DNA from: Hyphomicrobiales bacterium
GTDB taxonomy: Bacteria > Pseudomonadota > Alphaproteobacteria > Rhizobiales > Rhizobiaceae
Direction of reading: 5' to 3'
DNA length: 64,000 bases
Assembly (NCBI GenBank): GCA_900466605.1
Contig: UBMU01000012.1
Location: forward strand, 124,001-188,000
In this document: in pieces, positions 18,321 to 27,290 of the stretch
Layout of the letters: each line of letters starts with the position of its first letter
Numbering within the stretch: position 1 is the stretch's first letter
Program-made: the position numbers and the translations under genes
The notes under the pieces: generated by a model
Seen by the model: the letters and a program-made list of their open reading frames with translations, nothing else
Told to the model about the DNA's origin: nothing
Database searches by the model: none

Positions 18321-19459
18321 CCAGCCCCTTCAACATACCGCAATCTGGCCGCGGCGCTCGGTTTGTCGCACTTGTGCGAAAGGAAAGTCTTCAGGTCATT
18401 CGTGACCCGAGCAGTATTCTGATCGCCTTCGTACTGCCGCTGATCCTTCTTTTCCTGTTTGGCTACGGCATCTCACTGGACACCAAGGAAACCCGCGTCG
18501 GCCTCGTTATTGAGGATGTGACGCCCGTTACAAGCGACCTTGCGGCAAGTTTCCAGGCTTCCCGCTATTTTTCGGTGACGACGGGAAGGGACCGACGCGA
18601 ATTCGAGGAAGACCTGGTCTTGGCCCGAGTTCGAGGCATCATCGTCATCCCAGCCGATTTCACGGACAGATTCGCGGCCGGGACCCGCCCCCAGATCCAA
18701 GTGATCGTCGACGGGTCTGACCCGAATACGGCAAGTTTCGTGCAGAACTACGTTCAGGGCACTGTCGCGACGTGGCGTCAGCTTAGACAGTCCGAAACCG
18801 CGGCTGGCGGACCTCCTATCAAGGTTGAGCAGCGGTTCTGGTTCAATCCGGAGCTGACAAGTCGATCCTTTCTGGTTCCAGGCTCCATCGCGATCATCAT
18901 GACGCTGGTGGGAACCTTGCTGACATCGCTGGTCGTTGCCCGTGAGTGGGAGCGCGGCACGATGGAGGCCATTATGGCAACCCCTGTGACGGCAATCGAG
19001 CTTCTCGCCGGCAAGATCCTTCCATATTTCGTGCTCGCGCTTGCATCGATGACCCTTTGCGTCCTCCTCGCGGTGTTCGTGTTCGATGTCCCGTTCCGTG
19101 GCTCGGTCGGCGCGCTCTACCTGTTGTCCGCAATCTTCCTCGTGCCGGCTCTGGGGCAGGGGCTGCTGATCTCGGCGGCCACCAAGAACCAGTTCCTCGC
19201 CTCGCAGATGGCGCTGATAACCGCGTTCCTGCCATCGTTTCTATTGTCTGGGTTTCTGTTCGAGATCAACTCGATGCCACAGATCATCCAATGGATCACC
19301 TTTGTGGTGCCGACCCGCTATCTGATCCCTTGTCTACAGACGGTTTTTCTGGCCGGCGACATATGGCCGATGTTCTTTCGGTCGATCGGAGCAATGTTCC
19401 TGATCGGCTCTGTCTTCTTCGTCCTCGCTGCCCGCAGCACGCGCAAAAGGATCGCCTGA
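18317..19459 (+). CDS. ABC-2 type exporter permease (YbhS-like)
   Basis: A 380-residue ABC-2 permease: one membrane segment near residue 35-50 (ILIAFVLPLILLFLFGYGI), a large extracytoplasmic domain (50-180), then five helices with the conserved WERGTMEAIMATPVTAIELLAGKILPYF coupling region and VVPTRYLIPCLQTVFLAG near the C-terminus. The ATG at 18317 overlaps the TGA of the ATPase gene; the frame extends upstream, but that part is the shadow of NBD2. It pairs with the following permease as a heterodimer. Confidence 0.94.
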   Translation: MTSPFNIPQSGRGARFVALVRKESLQVIRDPSSILIAFVLPLILLFLFGYGISLDTKETRVGLVIEDVTPVTSDLAASFQASRYFSVTTGRDRREFEEDLVLARVRGIIVIPADFTDRFAAGTRPQIQVIVDGSDPNTASFVQNYVQGTVATWRQLRQSETAAGGPPIKVEQRFWFNPELTSRSFLVPGSIAIIMTLVGTLLTSLVVAREWERGTMEAIMATPVTAIELLAGKILPYFVLALASMTLCVLLAVFVFDVPFRGSVGALYLLSAIFLVPALGQGLLISAATKNQFLASQMALITAFLPSFLLSGFLFEINSMPQIIQWITFVVPTRYLIPCLQTVFLAGDIWPMFFRSIGAMFLIGSVFFVLAARSTRKRIA

Positions 19460-19460
19460 G

Positions 19461-20573
19461 ATGTGGTGGTCGCGACTGATAGCCCTTGTGCTCAAGGAAT
19501 TGCTGGCGGTGCTTCGTGACCCGAAGGGCCGGGCCATTCTGATCGGGCCGCCAATCGTGCAGCTCGTGGTGTTCTCCTACGCGGCGACCCTCGAGGTGCG
19601 CAATGTCGATGTGATGGTGCTCAACCGTGATGCAGGGCATTGGAGCGAAGAGCTTGTCGCACGAATCCAAGGGTCGCCTCGATTCCGGGACGTTATGCTT
19701 ACGGACAATCCGCAAGAGGCACGAGAGGCAATCGACCGCCAGAGGGTGACTGCCGCAATTACGGTTGGGCCTGATTTTTCTCGAGCCGTCGAAGCCGGTG
19801 AGCCGGCTGATTTGCAAGTTCTGTTGGATGGACGTCGCTCGAACGCAGCCCAGATCGTTTCTGGCTACATCAGCCAGATTGTCCTTGGACTGGCAGCAGA
19901 AACGCCGGCTGGTGTGCGAACGGCGGCGACAGCGATAGAAAGCGTGCCCCGCTACTGGTTCAATCCAAACCTCATCTATCAGTGGTTCATGGTGCCCAAT
20001 CTCATCGCGAACATTGCACTACTCATAGGCCTCATCGTAACTGCACTGTCCATTGCGCGTGAGCGCGAGCTCGGCACCTTCGATCAGTTGATGGTGTCGC
20101 CGCTGCGCACGCATGAGATCGTGATCGGCAAGCTTACCCCGCCGATGCTGATCGGCCTCTTTCACATGACTGTCTATGTTATCGCCGCCGTCTTCATCTT
20201 CGCGGTTCCGCTGCGAGGATCGCTCGTTCTTCTCTACGCGAGTTCGCTGTTTTATCTCGCCTCAATCGCCGGGATTGGCCTTTTCATCTCCGCGCTGTCG
20301 ATGACACAGCAACAAGCAATCCTCGGCGCTTTCCTTTTCCTTGTACCCGCAACGCTTCTGTCGGGCTTCGCGACTCCCATCGAGAACATGCCGGAGTGGT
20401 TGCAGCCGATCACGGTCGTCAATCCGCTGCGATATTTTCTGATCATCGTGAAGGGGATTTTTTTGAAGGAAATTCCGGCGGCCGAGGTTTTTCGGCAAAC
20501 GATACCTCTGTTTGCGATAGCGGTAGTAACGCTGGGCGCGGCTTCCTGGCTCTTTCGACGACGCCTTGAGTAG
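19461..20573 (+). CDS. ABC-2 type exporter permease (YbhR-like)
   Basis: Second ABC-2 permease, 370 residues, with the same plan as its neighbour: N-terminal helix (ILIGPPIVQLVVFSYAATL), periplasmic domain, and a C-terminal membrane block containing ARERELGTFDQLMVSPLRTHEIVIGKLTPP and ITVVNPLRYFLIIVKGIFLK. It starts one base after the stop codon of the first permease. With 15571-19459 it completes a YbhGFSR-type exporter; members of this group export cationic drugs or other amphiphiles, but the substrate here is unknown. Confidence 0.94.
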   Translation: MWWSRLIALVLKELLAVLRDPKGRAILIGPPIVQLVVFSYAATLEVRNVDVMVLNRDAGHWSEELVARIQGSPRFRDVMLTDNPQEAREAIDRQRVTAAITVGPDFSRAVEAGEPADLQVLLDGRRSNAAQIVSGYISQIVLGLAAETPAGVRTAATAIESVPRYWFNPNLIYQWFMVPNLIANIALLIGLIVTALSIARERELGTFDQLMVSPLRTHEIVIGKLTPPMLIGLFHMTVYVIAAVFIFAVPLRGSLVLLYASSLFYLASIAGIGLFISALSMTQQQAILGAFLFLVPATLLSGFATPIENMPEWLQPITVVNPLRYFLIIVKGIFLKEIPAAEVFRQTIPLFAIAVVTLGAASWLFRRRLE

Positions 20574-20684
20574 GGCTCTGCCGAGGCGGTTTTCATGAGG
20601 ATCGGAATGATGCACAGGATCGCGTGTCTTGCCAGAGATAGCGCCAGCCTCAAGCGAAACTTATACGCTCCGTTTGCTGGATAA

Positions 20685-21386
20685 GTGGGGTACTGGTTGA
20701 AGCCCAGGCTGCGGTACGCTACGGTACCGCGGCCAATTCAGAAAGACCCTCCCTTGCGATCCGCCATCGACCGTTCCCTTTCTCCCAAAGAAGAAGCCCG
20801 AAAGAACGAGATCATCGCAGCCTCGGCGACTGTCTTTTTCGAGAAGGGCTTCTCTCGGACGTCGATGGACGATGTGATAGCGATCATCGGCGGTTCCAAG
20901 CGGACCCTTTACCGGTACTTTCCAAGCAAGGACGAATTGTTCTTCGCGGTTGTCACCTGTGTTTCAGATCGCACGATGGAGGGGCTCAACGTCAAGCACA
21001 GTAATGATTTGCGCGAAACCCTCACGACGTTCGGAGAGAGTTATCTGCGTACCGTCGTATCTCCGGACGGCCTGTCCCTTTTCCGCGCAGTCAGTTCGGA
21101 AGCGCCGCATTTGCCAAAGCTGGGAGATCGGTTTTTGCATGACGCCACACACCGCGTCTCGGGGCTTTTGGCTGACTATTTTAAGGAACGGAACCAGCAG
21201 AAACCGGCGGAGACCATCGCGGATCCGACTGTGGCAGCCGGACAGTTCCTGGCTCTAGTGCGTGGGCCGACCCATCTCGTCGCCTTGCTTGGCGGCAAGG
21301 CCCCCGCTGAAATGGAAATTAAAGGAGCCGTGGCTTCAGCGGTGGAAACGTTTCTTGGCGGGGCCGTTGGCAGGGGTAGCGAATGA
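20685..21386 (+). CDS. TetR/AcrR family transcriptional regulator
   Basis: A TetR regulator of up to 233 residues. The helix-turn-helix is clear: EIIAASATVFFEKGFSRTSMDDVIAIIGGSKRTLYRYFPSKDELFFAV. The C-terminal ligand domain resembles the AcrR C-terminal family (LSLFRAVSSEAPHLPKLGDRF). The start is uncertain: the GTG at 20685 gives 35 residues before the DNA-binding domain and places a perfect palindrome inside the gene, whereas a TTG at 20754 leaves the palindrome in the leader. It lies 111 nt after the ABC exporter operon, which it may control, and before a kinase whose promoter carries a related palindrome. Confidence 0.9.
   Translation: MGYWLKPRLRYATVPRPIQKDPPLRSAIDRSLSPKEEARKNEIIAASATVFFEKGFSRTSMDDVIAIIGGSKRTLYRYFPSKDELFFAVVTCVSDRTMEGLNVKHSNDLRETLTTFGESYLRTVVSPDGLSLFRAVSSEAPHLPKLGDRFLHDATHRVSGLLADYFKERNQQKPAETIADPTVAAGQFLALVRGPTHLVALLGGKAPAEMEIKGAVASAVETFLGGAVGRGSE
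20711..20730. promoter_or_regulatory. Palindrome at the start of the tetR gene
   Basis: GCGGTACGCTACGGTACCGC is a perfect 7-6-7 inverted repeat. It lies just inside the longest tetR frame, or 23 bp upstream if translation begins at the TTG at 20754. TetR proteins often bind such sites to control their own gene. Confidence 0.5.
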
Positions 21387-21448
21387 ACGGCTAAATTTTG
21401 GCCAAATGTGACGGGACGTCGCGATGTCGCCATAGTCTTTGGGAAATG

Positions 21449-21467
21449 GTACGGTAAAGTACCGTAC
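21449..21467. promoter_or_regulatory. Palindrome GTACGGTAAAGTACCGTAC upstream of the PAS kinase
   Basis: A perfect 8-3-8 inverted repeat 31 bp upstream of the kinase start. Its half-site CGGTA/TACCG also occurs in the palindrome at 20711-20730, suggesting that the TetR protein encoded in between binds both. Confidence 0.55.
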
Positions 21468-21498
21468 ATATGACAATCCGACCAGAATTGCCTGAAAC

Positions 21499-22818
21499 GT
21501 GAGTGAGAGTGCCGTGGATCAAATATCATTCCCTACCATCGATCCGCGTACTCATATGGAATTGAGAGCGAGTGAAGAACGCTACCGCAATCTCCTGCGC
21601 AACGTGCCGCTACCGCTGTGGCAGGTGGACGCCCGGACGATCACGGAAGCGTTCGAAGGGCTTAAGGCGTCGGGGGTCGAGGATATTGCAGGTTACTGCA
21701 GCAAGAATCCCGAGTTCGTGGAGTTTGCGAAGGAAGCGGCCTTTGTGACCGGCGCAAACGATAGCGCGATAAGGATGCTCGCTGCTGCGGACGAGGAGGA
21801 ACTACTTGGGCCTATTGGCTATTTGTTCTCTGCCAGCCCACAGACAACTGCGCGTGTCGTTGCAGCGCGTTTTGATGAACGCTGCAATCATACCGAGGAG
21901 ATAAAACTTCGCACGTTAGACGGCCAACTGCTCGATGTCTTGCTCTTCGTTACGTTTCCTCAAGCACCAGACAACCCTGACCTCGCCTTGGTAATGATGG
22001 TCGACGTGACCGCGCAACGGCGGACCGAGCGGCAGCTCCGCAAAGTTGAATCAGATTTCGCGCACGCAGCCCGTGTCTCGGCGCTCGGCGAACTGGTTTC
22101 GACGATAGCCCACGAGGTGCGCCAACCACTCTCAGTAATCGTGACGGATGCGGGCACCGGCACACGGTGGCTGGATCGAGATGAACCAAACGTGCCTAAG
22201 CTGAAGGCGATCATGACGAGGATCATGGCCAACTCGCATCGGGCAAACCAGGTGATCACCCGGATTTACGACATGACGGTCAAGCGGGAGCCCGTGCGAA
22301 AGAAAGTCGACGTCAATGCCGTTGCTGAGGAGGCTCTGGCCATAGTGGCGGCTGAAAGCCAGGCGGCAGAAATTGTCATTTCATCAAGGCTAGACACTCG
22401 GCGTCCCAGTGTATTGGGCGACCGCATTCAGCTCCAGCAGGTGGTCGTCAACCTTCTGCTGAACAGTATGCATGCCATTTGTTCCACCATTCCGGATACA
22501 AGAGACATCCTCGTTAAAACGGCCATCGACGAACTGGGGAACATGACGTTGTCCGTGCACGATACCGGTGGAGGCATTGCTCCGGGGCATCTCGATCGGA
22601 TCTTCGACGGTTTCTTTTCGACCAAAACAGACAGTATGGGCATTGGCCTTGCGATATGTCGGTCGATCGTCGACGACCATGGCGGCGCGATCACCGTGGC
22701 GAATGGAGCGAAGGGCGCGGCCTTTCGCGTCACGCTTCCAATTTTGACTGATGACGAAACACCGGACGAATGCTTCGGATCCCCAGACCGCGGACTGTTG
22801 GCGCACCGAGCAGTCTGA
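21499..22818 (+). CDS. PAS-domain sensor histidine kinase
   Basis: A soluble kinase of 439 residues from a GTG at 21499 (an ATG at 21556 is an alternative). A PAS-like domain covers about residues 22-175 (ASEERYRNLLRNVPLPLWQVD ... VMMVDVTAQRRTERQL). Phosphoacceptor His205 sits in STIAHEVRQPLSVI, followed by the N-box VVVNLLLNSMHAI and G-boxes SVHDTGGGIAPG and SMGIGLAICRSIVDDHGG. This is the class with the HEVxQPL box that often pairs with FixJ-type regulators; the nearest such regulator is at 25146. A palindrome 31 bp upstream suggests repressor control. Confidence 0.9.
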   Translation: MSESAVDQISFPTIDPRTHMELRASEERYRNLLRNVPLPLWQVDARTITEAFEGLKASGVEDIAGYCSKNPEFVEFAKEAAFVTGANDSAIRMLAAADEEELLGPIGYLFSASPQTTARVVAARFDERCNHTEEIKLRTLDGQLLDVLLFVTFPQAPDNPDLALVMMVDVTAQRRTERQLRKVESDFAHAARVSALGELVSTIAHEVRQPLSVIVTDAGTGTRWLDRDEPNVPKLKAIMTRIMANSHRANQVITRIYDMTVKREPVRKKVDVNAVAEEALAIVAAESQAAEIVISSRLDTRRPSVLGDRIQLQQVVVNLLLNSMHAICSTIPDTRDILVKTAIDELGNMTLSVHDTGGGIAPGHLDRIFDGFFSTKTDSMGIGLAICRSIVDDHGGAITVANGAKGAAFRVTLPILTDDETPDECFGSPDRGLLAHRAV

Positions 22819-22833
22819 AGACGGAAAGATCGG

Positions 22834-23118
22834 ATGCAAGATTGGAACGATCTCCGGCTCTTTGTCGCCGTCGTCACCTCGAAAGGCTTCGCTGCTGCCG
22901 AACGGGAGCTTGGCACACCACGCTCGACACTCAGTCGTCGAATATCCGCACTGGAGGAAAGGCTTGGTGTCCGGTTGATCGAGCGTTCAACGCGCCGTTT
23001 CTCGGTCACCGAAATCGGTCTTGAGTATTACGAGCGCTGCCGGGCCATGGCGATCGAGGCTCGAGCAGCCCAGGAATTGATCGATCGAAAGAAAGCACGG
23101 CCCGAGATTGATGATTGA
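22834..23118 (+). pseudogene. LysR-family regulator reduced to its DNA-binding domain
   Basis: A 94-residue product consisting of a normal LysR winged helix (WNDLRLFVAVVTSKGFAAAE, TPRSTLSRRISALEERLGVRLIERSTRRFSVTEIG) and the first part of the linker helix, then a stop. Full LysR proteins have about 300 residues; no inducer-binding domain is recognisable in any frame downstream. It begins 15 nt after the kinase gene. Probably a truncation, although a free DNA-binding domain could still compete for sites. Confidence 0.75.
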
Positions 23119-23240
23119 AACAGGATGCCGTTTTCATCAGACCCAAACCTTCGGTTAATTGATGTCCGCGGCGGCGGGGCTCACAATGTCGATCGCATTC
23201 CCTTCCTCTTCGGTCAACTTCATTGAAGGAGCAGATGTCA

Positions 23241-23489
23241 TGAAAATCGACTGCGCTCAGTCCGAAAGAGCGCAACCTGATCGACAAAGTGGTGACAGAA
23301 CGGTGCCACAGGTACGGCGTTTCCTTGGCCAGCAACAATGGTCGGGAAGCTGGGGGCGCAGCGTGCGGCCGCTTGTGGCGGGTGAAAAATGCCTGGAGGC
23401 TCGATGACACACTCCGCTCTCATATTTCCATCGAGCAACACAAGAGGGCGATAGGACGGCAGCGGTCGGTGATTGGCCCCCTGCGATGA
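23241..23489 (+). pseudogene. Probable frameshifted small rhizobial gene
   Basis: A strong RBS (GAAGGAG) precedes the ATG at 23241, but its frame gives an unconvincing 55 residues. A second frame over the same DNA reads SPKERNLIDKVVTERCHRYG followed by VSLASNNGREAGGAACGRLW, which has the look of a short alpha-helical rhizobial protein. One frameshift near 23260 would join them. The rest of the interval 23119-23520 shows nothing else. Confidence 0.3.
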
Positions 23490-23520
23490 ACGCTGACGAC
23501 CGGCGTTTGCCAGACAACTC

Positions 23521-25017
23521 ATGAGATTTGATATGCCAGATGTTCCGTTCCTGCCCCTCGTCATAAGCATCCTCGGAGTTGCCGGGATCGTCGTGTGGCA
23601 TGCGCAGGGTCGCTCTCGTCCGACCGCGCGGCTCATTGTACAAATTGGGTTTTTCGCAGTAATGACTGCAGTTCTGGCCTTCGCCAGCGCCTTTCCGTTC
23701 CAATACGATCCGGGAAACCTCGACGGTGCCAATGCATTGCTTGTGTCGGCAAAGATCCTCTGGTGGGTTCATTTGTCGTGGGCCGTAATCGGCTTCGTCC
23801 GCATATACATCGTCCTTGATCATCGTCCGCGAGAGGCGAGGCTGATCCAGGACCTGATCGTCGCAGTTGTGTACGTCAGTGTGTTGCTCTCGATCCTGGC
23901 CTTCGTCTTCGGCGTTCGGATCGGAACGCTGATGGCGACATCAGGGGTCATCGCCATCATCCTCGGATTGGCACTACAGAATACTCTCGGTGACGTGTTT
24001 TCCGGCATAGCGTTAACGCTCGGTCGCCCGTACGTGATCGGCGACTGGATCGAGCTGAGCGATGGTACAGAGGGGAGGGTGGTGGCCAGCAACTGGCGCT
24101 CGACCTATCTCTTGACAGGGGCTCACAATGTCGTGGTTTTGCCCAACAGCGTTCTTGCCAAACTCGGCCTGACGAATGTCAGTCAACCGGACGAGAACCA
24201 TCAGATCACGCTGCGAGTGAGAGTAGCTCCGACCAGGATGCCTCGAACCATCATGGAAGTCATGCGCACTGTACTCGACAGTAGCAATGTGATCGTCAAG
24301 CACCCAAGTCCAAACGTCGTGCTCGCCGGAATTGACGCCAGTGCGGTCACCGCGGAATTGCAGTTCCGCGTCACCAGCCCGGCCCAGCGCGGCGAGGCCC
24401 GAAGCGAAGTCATCGATCTCGTCTATCGCCACTGCAGGGCAAATGGCCTGCAACTGGCGATGCCGCTCGAAAGCTCGGTGTTTGTCGGCAGCGATGCTCG
24501 AGCGGAGGAGGCTGCGGCCCCAACCGCTCTAGGTCTTGTTGAGGCCGTTCCGATCTTCTCGGTCTTGAGTGGCGACGAGCGCATCGCCCTCGCAACCTCG
24601 GCTACCCGGCGAACGTTTTTCACCGGCACTGAAATCGTCCGTGAGGGCGAGGCGCTGGCGACCCTCATGATTGTGCAGGCAGGCATCGTTGCGATGAAGA
24701 AAAACGGTGACGAGATAGCGAGGTTGGCACCTGGAGACATTTTCGGTGAGCAGGGATCACTCGCCGGTATGGAAGAAAACCATACGCTCCAGGCTGCTAC
24801 GCGTGTCACCGTGTATGAGATCGACAAAGACGCCTTTGCTCCCCTGCTGCGGGATCGTCCGGAGCTTGCCGAGGACCTGGCTGCAAATCTGGCCCACCGG
24901 GAGCGGATAGGAGAGCGGTCTACGACGCCATCGATCCAGCACGAGCGCCGGCGATTGGATCTACTCAATCGGATACGGTCGATGTTTCAGATGCATCGGA
25001 ACCAGGTGAACAGCTGA
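23521..25017 (+). CDS. MscS-family mechanosensitive channel with C-terminal cyclic-nucleotide-binding-like domain
   Basis: A 498-residue membrane protein. Four hydrophobic segments (about 8-25, 38-58, 80-100, 112-132) lead to the pore helix and MscS beta-domain (GVIAIILGLALQNTLGDVFSGIALTLGRPYVIGDWIEL, then VVLPNSVLAKLGLTNVS). Residues 343-450 form a CAP-like domain (VPIFSVLSGDERIALA ... IVREGEALATLMIVQAG ... LAPGDIFGEQGSLAG). The Arg that normally contacts the cyclic phosphate after FGE is not present (the corresponding stretch is MEENHTLQA), so nucleotide binding is doubtful. Start is the ATG at 23521, with a weak ribosome site. Confidence 0.9.
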   Translation: MRFDMPDVPFLPLVISILGVAGIVVWHAQGRSRPTARLIVQIGFFAVMTAVLAFASAFPFQYDPGNLDGANALLVSAKILWWVHLSWAVIGFVRIYIVLDHRPREARLIQDLIVAVVYVSVLLSILAFVFGVRIGTLMATSGVIAIILGLALQNTLGDVFSGIALTLGRPYVIGDWIELSDGTEGRVVASNWRSTYLLTGAHNVVVLPNSVLAKLGLTNVSQPDENHQITLRVRVAPTRMPRTIMEVMRTVLDSSNVIVKHPSPNVVLAGIDASAVTAELQFRVTSPAQRGEARSEVIDLVYRHCRANGLQLAMPLESSVFVGSDARAEEAAAPTALGLVEAVPIFSVLSGDERIALATSATRRTFFTGTEIVREGEALATLMIVQAGIVAMKKNGDEIARLAPGDIFGEQGSLAGMEENHTLQAATRVTVYEIDKDAFAPLLRDRPELAEDLAANLAHRERIGERSTTPSIQHERRRLDLLNRIRSMFQMHRNQVNS

Positions 25018-25145
25018 GTTGACCGGCTCACTTACGACCACAGACCGAGCTAAGTTCGTTGACAGGGCCGCTTAGTTGCGTGCGTATGCTATACGCAGTC
25101 TTTCGGCGCGATTGTTGGTCTCGGATCAACGATCGGGAGGCACAC

Positions 25146-25787
25146 ATGGCTGATATTGGCAGTTCGGAACATCCGCTCGCCACGGTTCATATCATCGACG
25201 ATGACGAAAATTTGCGGGCATCGCTTGTCAATTTCTTCGACTCTATAGGACAGCGGGCAATGGCGTTCGAAAGCGCCTTCGATTTTCTCGAGCGTGCCGA
25301 CCTCACACAGCCCGGATGCGTTCTTCTCGATATCAGGATGCCGGGCATGACCGGCTTGGAACTCCAAACGAAGCTGTCAGTTCATGGCTATCCGCTACCA
25401 ATCATTTTCATGACGGGAAGCGCTAGCGTGACGACAAGCGTGTCCGCCATGAAGGCCGGCGCTTTCGATTACCTGTTGAAACCGTTCAATTCCCGGGAGC
25501 TTGTCCGGACAATAAGCCTAGCCTTGGATCGCAACGCCGAGCTCCGCACGAGATATGCATCGCTCCTTCATGCCAAAACCGGTATCGCCAGCCTCACGCC
25601 GCGGGAAACGGAAGTGTTCCAATTCGTATCCAAGGGCCTGATGAACAAGCAGATCGCCTACGAAATGGGAATTAGCGAGATCATGGTAAAACTGCATCGC
25701 GGTCGGATGATGAGGAAGCTCGACGTCCGGTCTGTTGCAGATATTGTTCGAATCTCCGACGAAATCCGGCAGACGGATCGGGATTGA
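25146..25787 (+). CDS. FixJ/NarL-type response regulator (receiver + LuxR HTH)
   Basis: A 213-residue regulator. The receiver has the acidic pocket D18-D20 (IIDDDE), phosphoacceptor Asp62 (LLDIRMPGMTG) and Lys112 (LLKPF). The output is a LuxR-type helix-turn-helix (SLTPRETEVFQFVSKGLMNKQIAYEMGISEIMVKLHRGRMMRKL). The ATG at 25146 follows GGGAGG. It is a paralogue of the regulator at 31132, especially in GLMNKQxAxxxGISExxVKLHR. Its kinase is probably one of the PAS kinases of this cluster. Confidence 0.94.
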   Translation: MADIGSSEHPLATVHIIDDDENLRASLVNFFDSIGQRAMAFESAFDFLERADLTQPGCVLLDIRMPGMTGLELQTKLSVHGYPLPIIFMTGSASVTTSVSAMKAGAFDYLLKPFNSRELVRTISLALDRNAELRTRYASLLHAKTGIASLTPRETEVFQFVSKGLMNKQIAYEMGISEIMVKLHRGRMMRKLDVRSVADIVRISDEIRQTDRD

Positions 25788-25884
25788 AGTCCTGTTGGCA
25801 GGCCAACCTTCGTATACCTATCCTTCCGACGCAGCCATCGCCTACGATCTCGGTGTAAAAAATCATCTCAAGAGGAGAAAATCC

Positions 25885-26295
25885 ATGCGAATGCTCGCCA
25901 TCGGCTTGCTGAGCGCTGCGATGATCGCGGTCCCCGCCGCGGCTGCGGACAAGCCACATAACGCCAAGGTTACCGTGGTGTTCGACCACAAACTACCGAA
26001 CGTCCCCGGTAAGAGCATGCGCGGGGTACTGGTCGAATACGGTCCAGGAGGACACAACCCTTCGCACAGGCACCCCAAGAGCGCCTTCATTTATGCAACC
26101 GTCATCGAGGGTTCGATCAAGAGCCAGATCAATGGCGGCGAGGTCAAGGTCTACAAGACCGGTGAGAACTGGATGGAAGTCCCCGGTGACCACCACCAAG
26201 TGAGCGCCAACGCAAGTGAGACCGAGCCTGCGAAGCTGCTTGCTGTCTTCGTGGTCGACACGGAAGAAACCAAGCTCGTGTTCCCCGACGACTAA
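25885..26295 (+). CDS. Secreted cupin-domain protein
   Basis: A 136-residue protein with a Sec signal peptide (MRMLAIGLLSAAMIAVPAAAA, cleavage after AAA near residue 22) and a single cupin barrel. Metal-binding motif 1 is GGHNPSHRHPKSAFIYATVIEG and motif 2 is EVPGDHHQVSANASETEPAKLLAVFV. RBS AAGAGGAG is 9 nt before the ATG. Small periplasmic cupins of this type are often found with oxidoreductases and stress genes; no substrate can be named. It probably shares an operon with the NmrA-like gene 93 nt downstream. Confidence 0.9.
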   Translation: MRMLAIGLLSAAMIAVPAAAADKPHNAKVTVVFDHKLPNVPGKSMRGVLVEYGPGGHNPSHRHPKSAFIYATVIEGSIKSQINGGEVKVYKTGENWMEVPGDHHQVSANASETEPAKLLAVFVVDTEETKLVFPDD

Positions 26296-26388
26296 GGTCG
26301 TCGGCGTAAGGCGGGCTGGGCAATCGTCGTTGATGTCCGCCGCCGCCCACTATCGAAAAAATCCCGATTGAAAAAACAGGAGCAGATC

Positions 26389-27147
26389 ATGAAAATCGTC
26401 ATCATCGGAGGCTCGGGCCTCATCGGCACCAAAGTTGCAGCTCTCCTCAGAAACCAGGGACATGACGTGCTGCAGTCGTCTCCCTCGACTGGAGTGAATA
26501 CGGTAACAGGCGAGGGGCTGTCGGGTGCATTGGCCGGCGCGGAGACCGTGATTGATCTGGCCAATTCGCCTTCATTCGCGCCTGCTGACGTACTCTCGTT
26601 CTTCCAGCAATCCACCACCAACCTCATCAATGCCGAGAAGGCCGCGGGAGTTCGCCATCACGTCGCACTCTCCATTGTCGGCATCGAGCGCTCGCCCGAC
26701 AACGGCTACTTCCGTGGCAAGGTCGCCCAGGAAGACATTATCAAAAAGGGTGGCATTCCCTACACGATCGTCCGGTCGACGCAGTTCATGGAGTTCTTAG
26801 GCGGCATCGCCGACGCCGGCACGGTCGATCAGGCAGTTCATGCTCCATCTGGAGCATTCCAGCCTATCGCGGCCGACGATGTTGCTGCTTTCGTCGCTGA
26901 GGCTGCCATAGGGACCTCGGCAAATCAGACGATTGAAATCGCAGGGCCGGACAAGAAGCCGATGAGCGAGTTTCTCGCAGGCTATCTTGCTGCGACGGGT
27001 GACAGAAGATCGGTAATTGTCGACAAGCAGGCCCGATATTTCGGCGCGCTTGTCGATGACCAGTCGCTGGTTCCACTCGGGACGGCCAGGCTCGGCAAGC
27101 TGGATGTTAAGACTTGGTTTGCGCGGCGGGCTCAAGCGGCGGCCTGA
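26389..27147 (+). CDS. NmrA-like / atypical SDR NAD(P)-binding protein
   Basis: A 252-residue Rossmann-fold protein with N-terminal IVIIGGSGLIGTKVAALL, no canonical YxxxK pair and the NmrA-type block VALSIVGIERSPDNGYFRGKVAQEDIIKKGGIPYTIVRSTQFMEF. Such proteins bind NAD(P) and may act as redox sensors or quinone-type reductases. The start at 26389 has AGGAG at 6 nt; the frame's earlier ATG (26368) has no ribosome site. A rho-independent terminator follows 55 nt after the stop. Confidence 0.9.
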   Translation: MKIVIIGGSGLIGTKVAALLRNQGHDVLQSSPSTGVNTVTGEGLSGALAGAETVIDLANSPSFAPADVLSFFQQSTTNLINAEKAAGVRHHVALSIVGIERSPDNGYFRGKVAQEDIIKKGGIPYTIVRSTQFMEFLGGIADAGTVDQAVHAPSGAFQPIAADDVAAFVAEAAIGTSANQTIEIAGPDKKPMSEFLAGYLAATGDRRSVIVDKQARYFGALVDDQSLVPLGTARLGKLDVKTWFARRAQAAA

Positions 27148-27201
27148 ACTCGAAAAAGGCGGCCGCGTGTAGGATGACTGCGTCTCTCGGTCGCTTGAGA
27201 C

Positions 27202-27230
27202 GGGAGCACCCGTTATCCGGGTGCTTCCCT
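27202..27230 (+). terminator. Terminator after the cupin/NmrA genes
   Basis: GGGAGCACCCG, loop TTATC, CGGGTGCTTCCC, followed by TTT. The GC-rich stem of 7 bp plus an outer GGG/CCC closes the operon 55 nt after the stop. Confidence 0.7.
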
Positions 27231-27290
27231 TTGGGATTTATGTTCCAGATCTCCCATCTCACCAAGGGAAATGGACCGGCGTAGCCTGGC

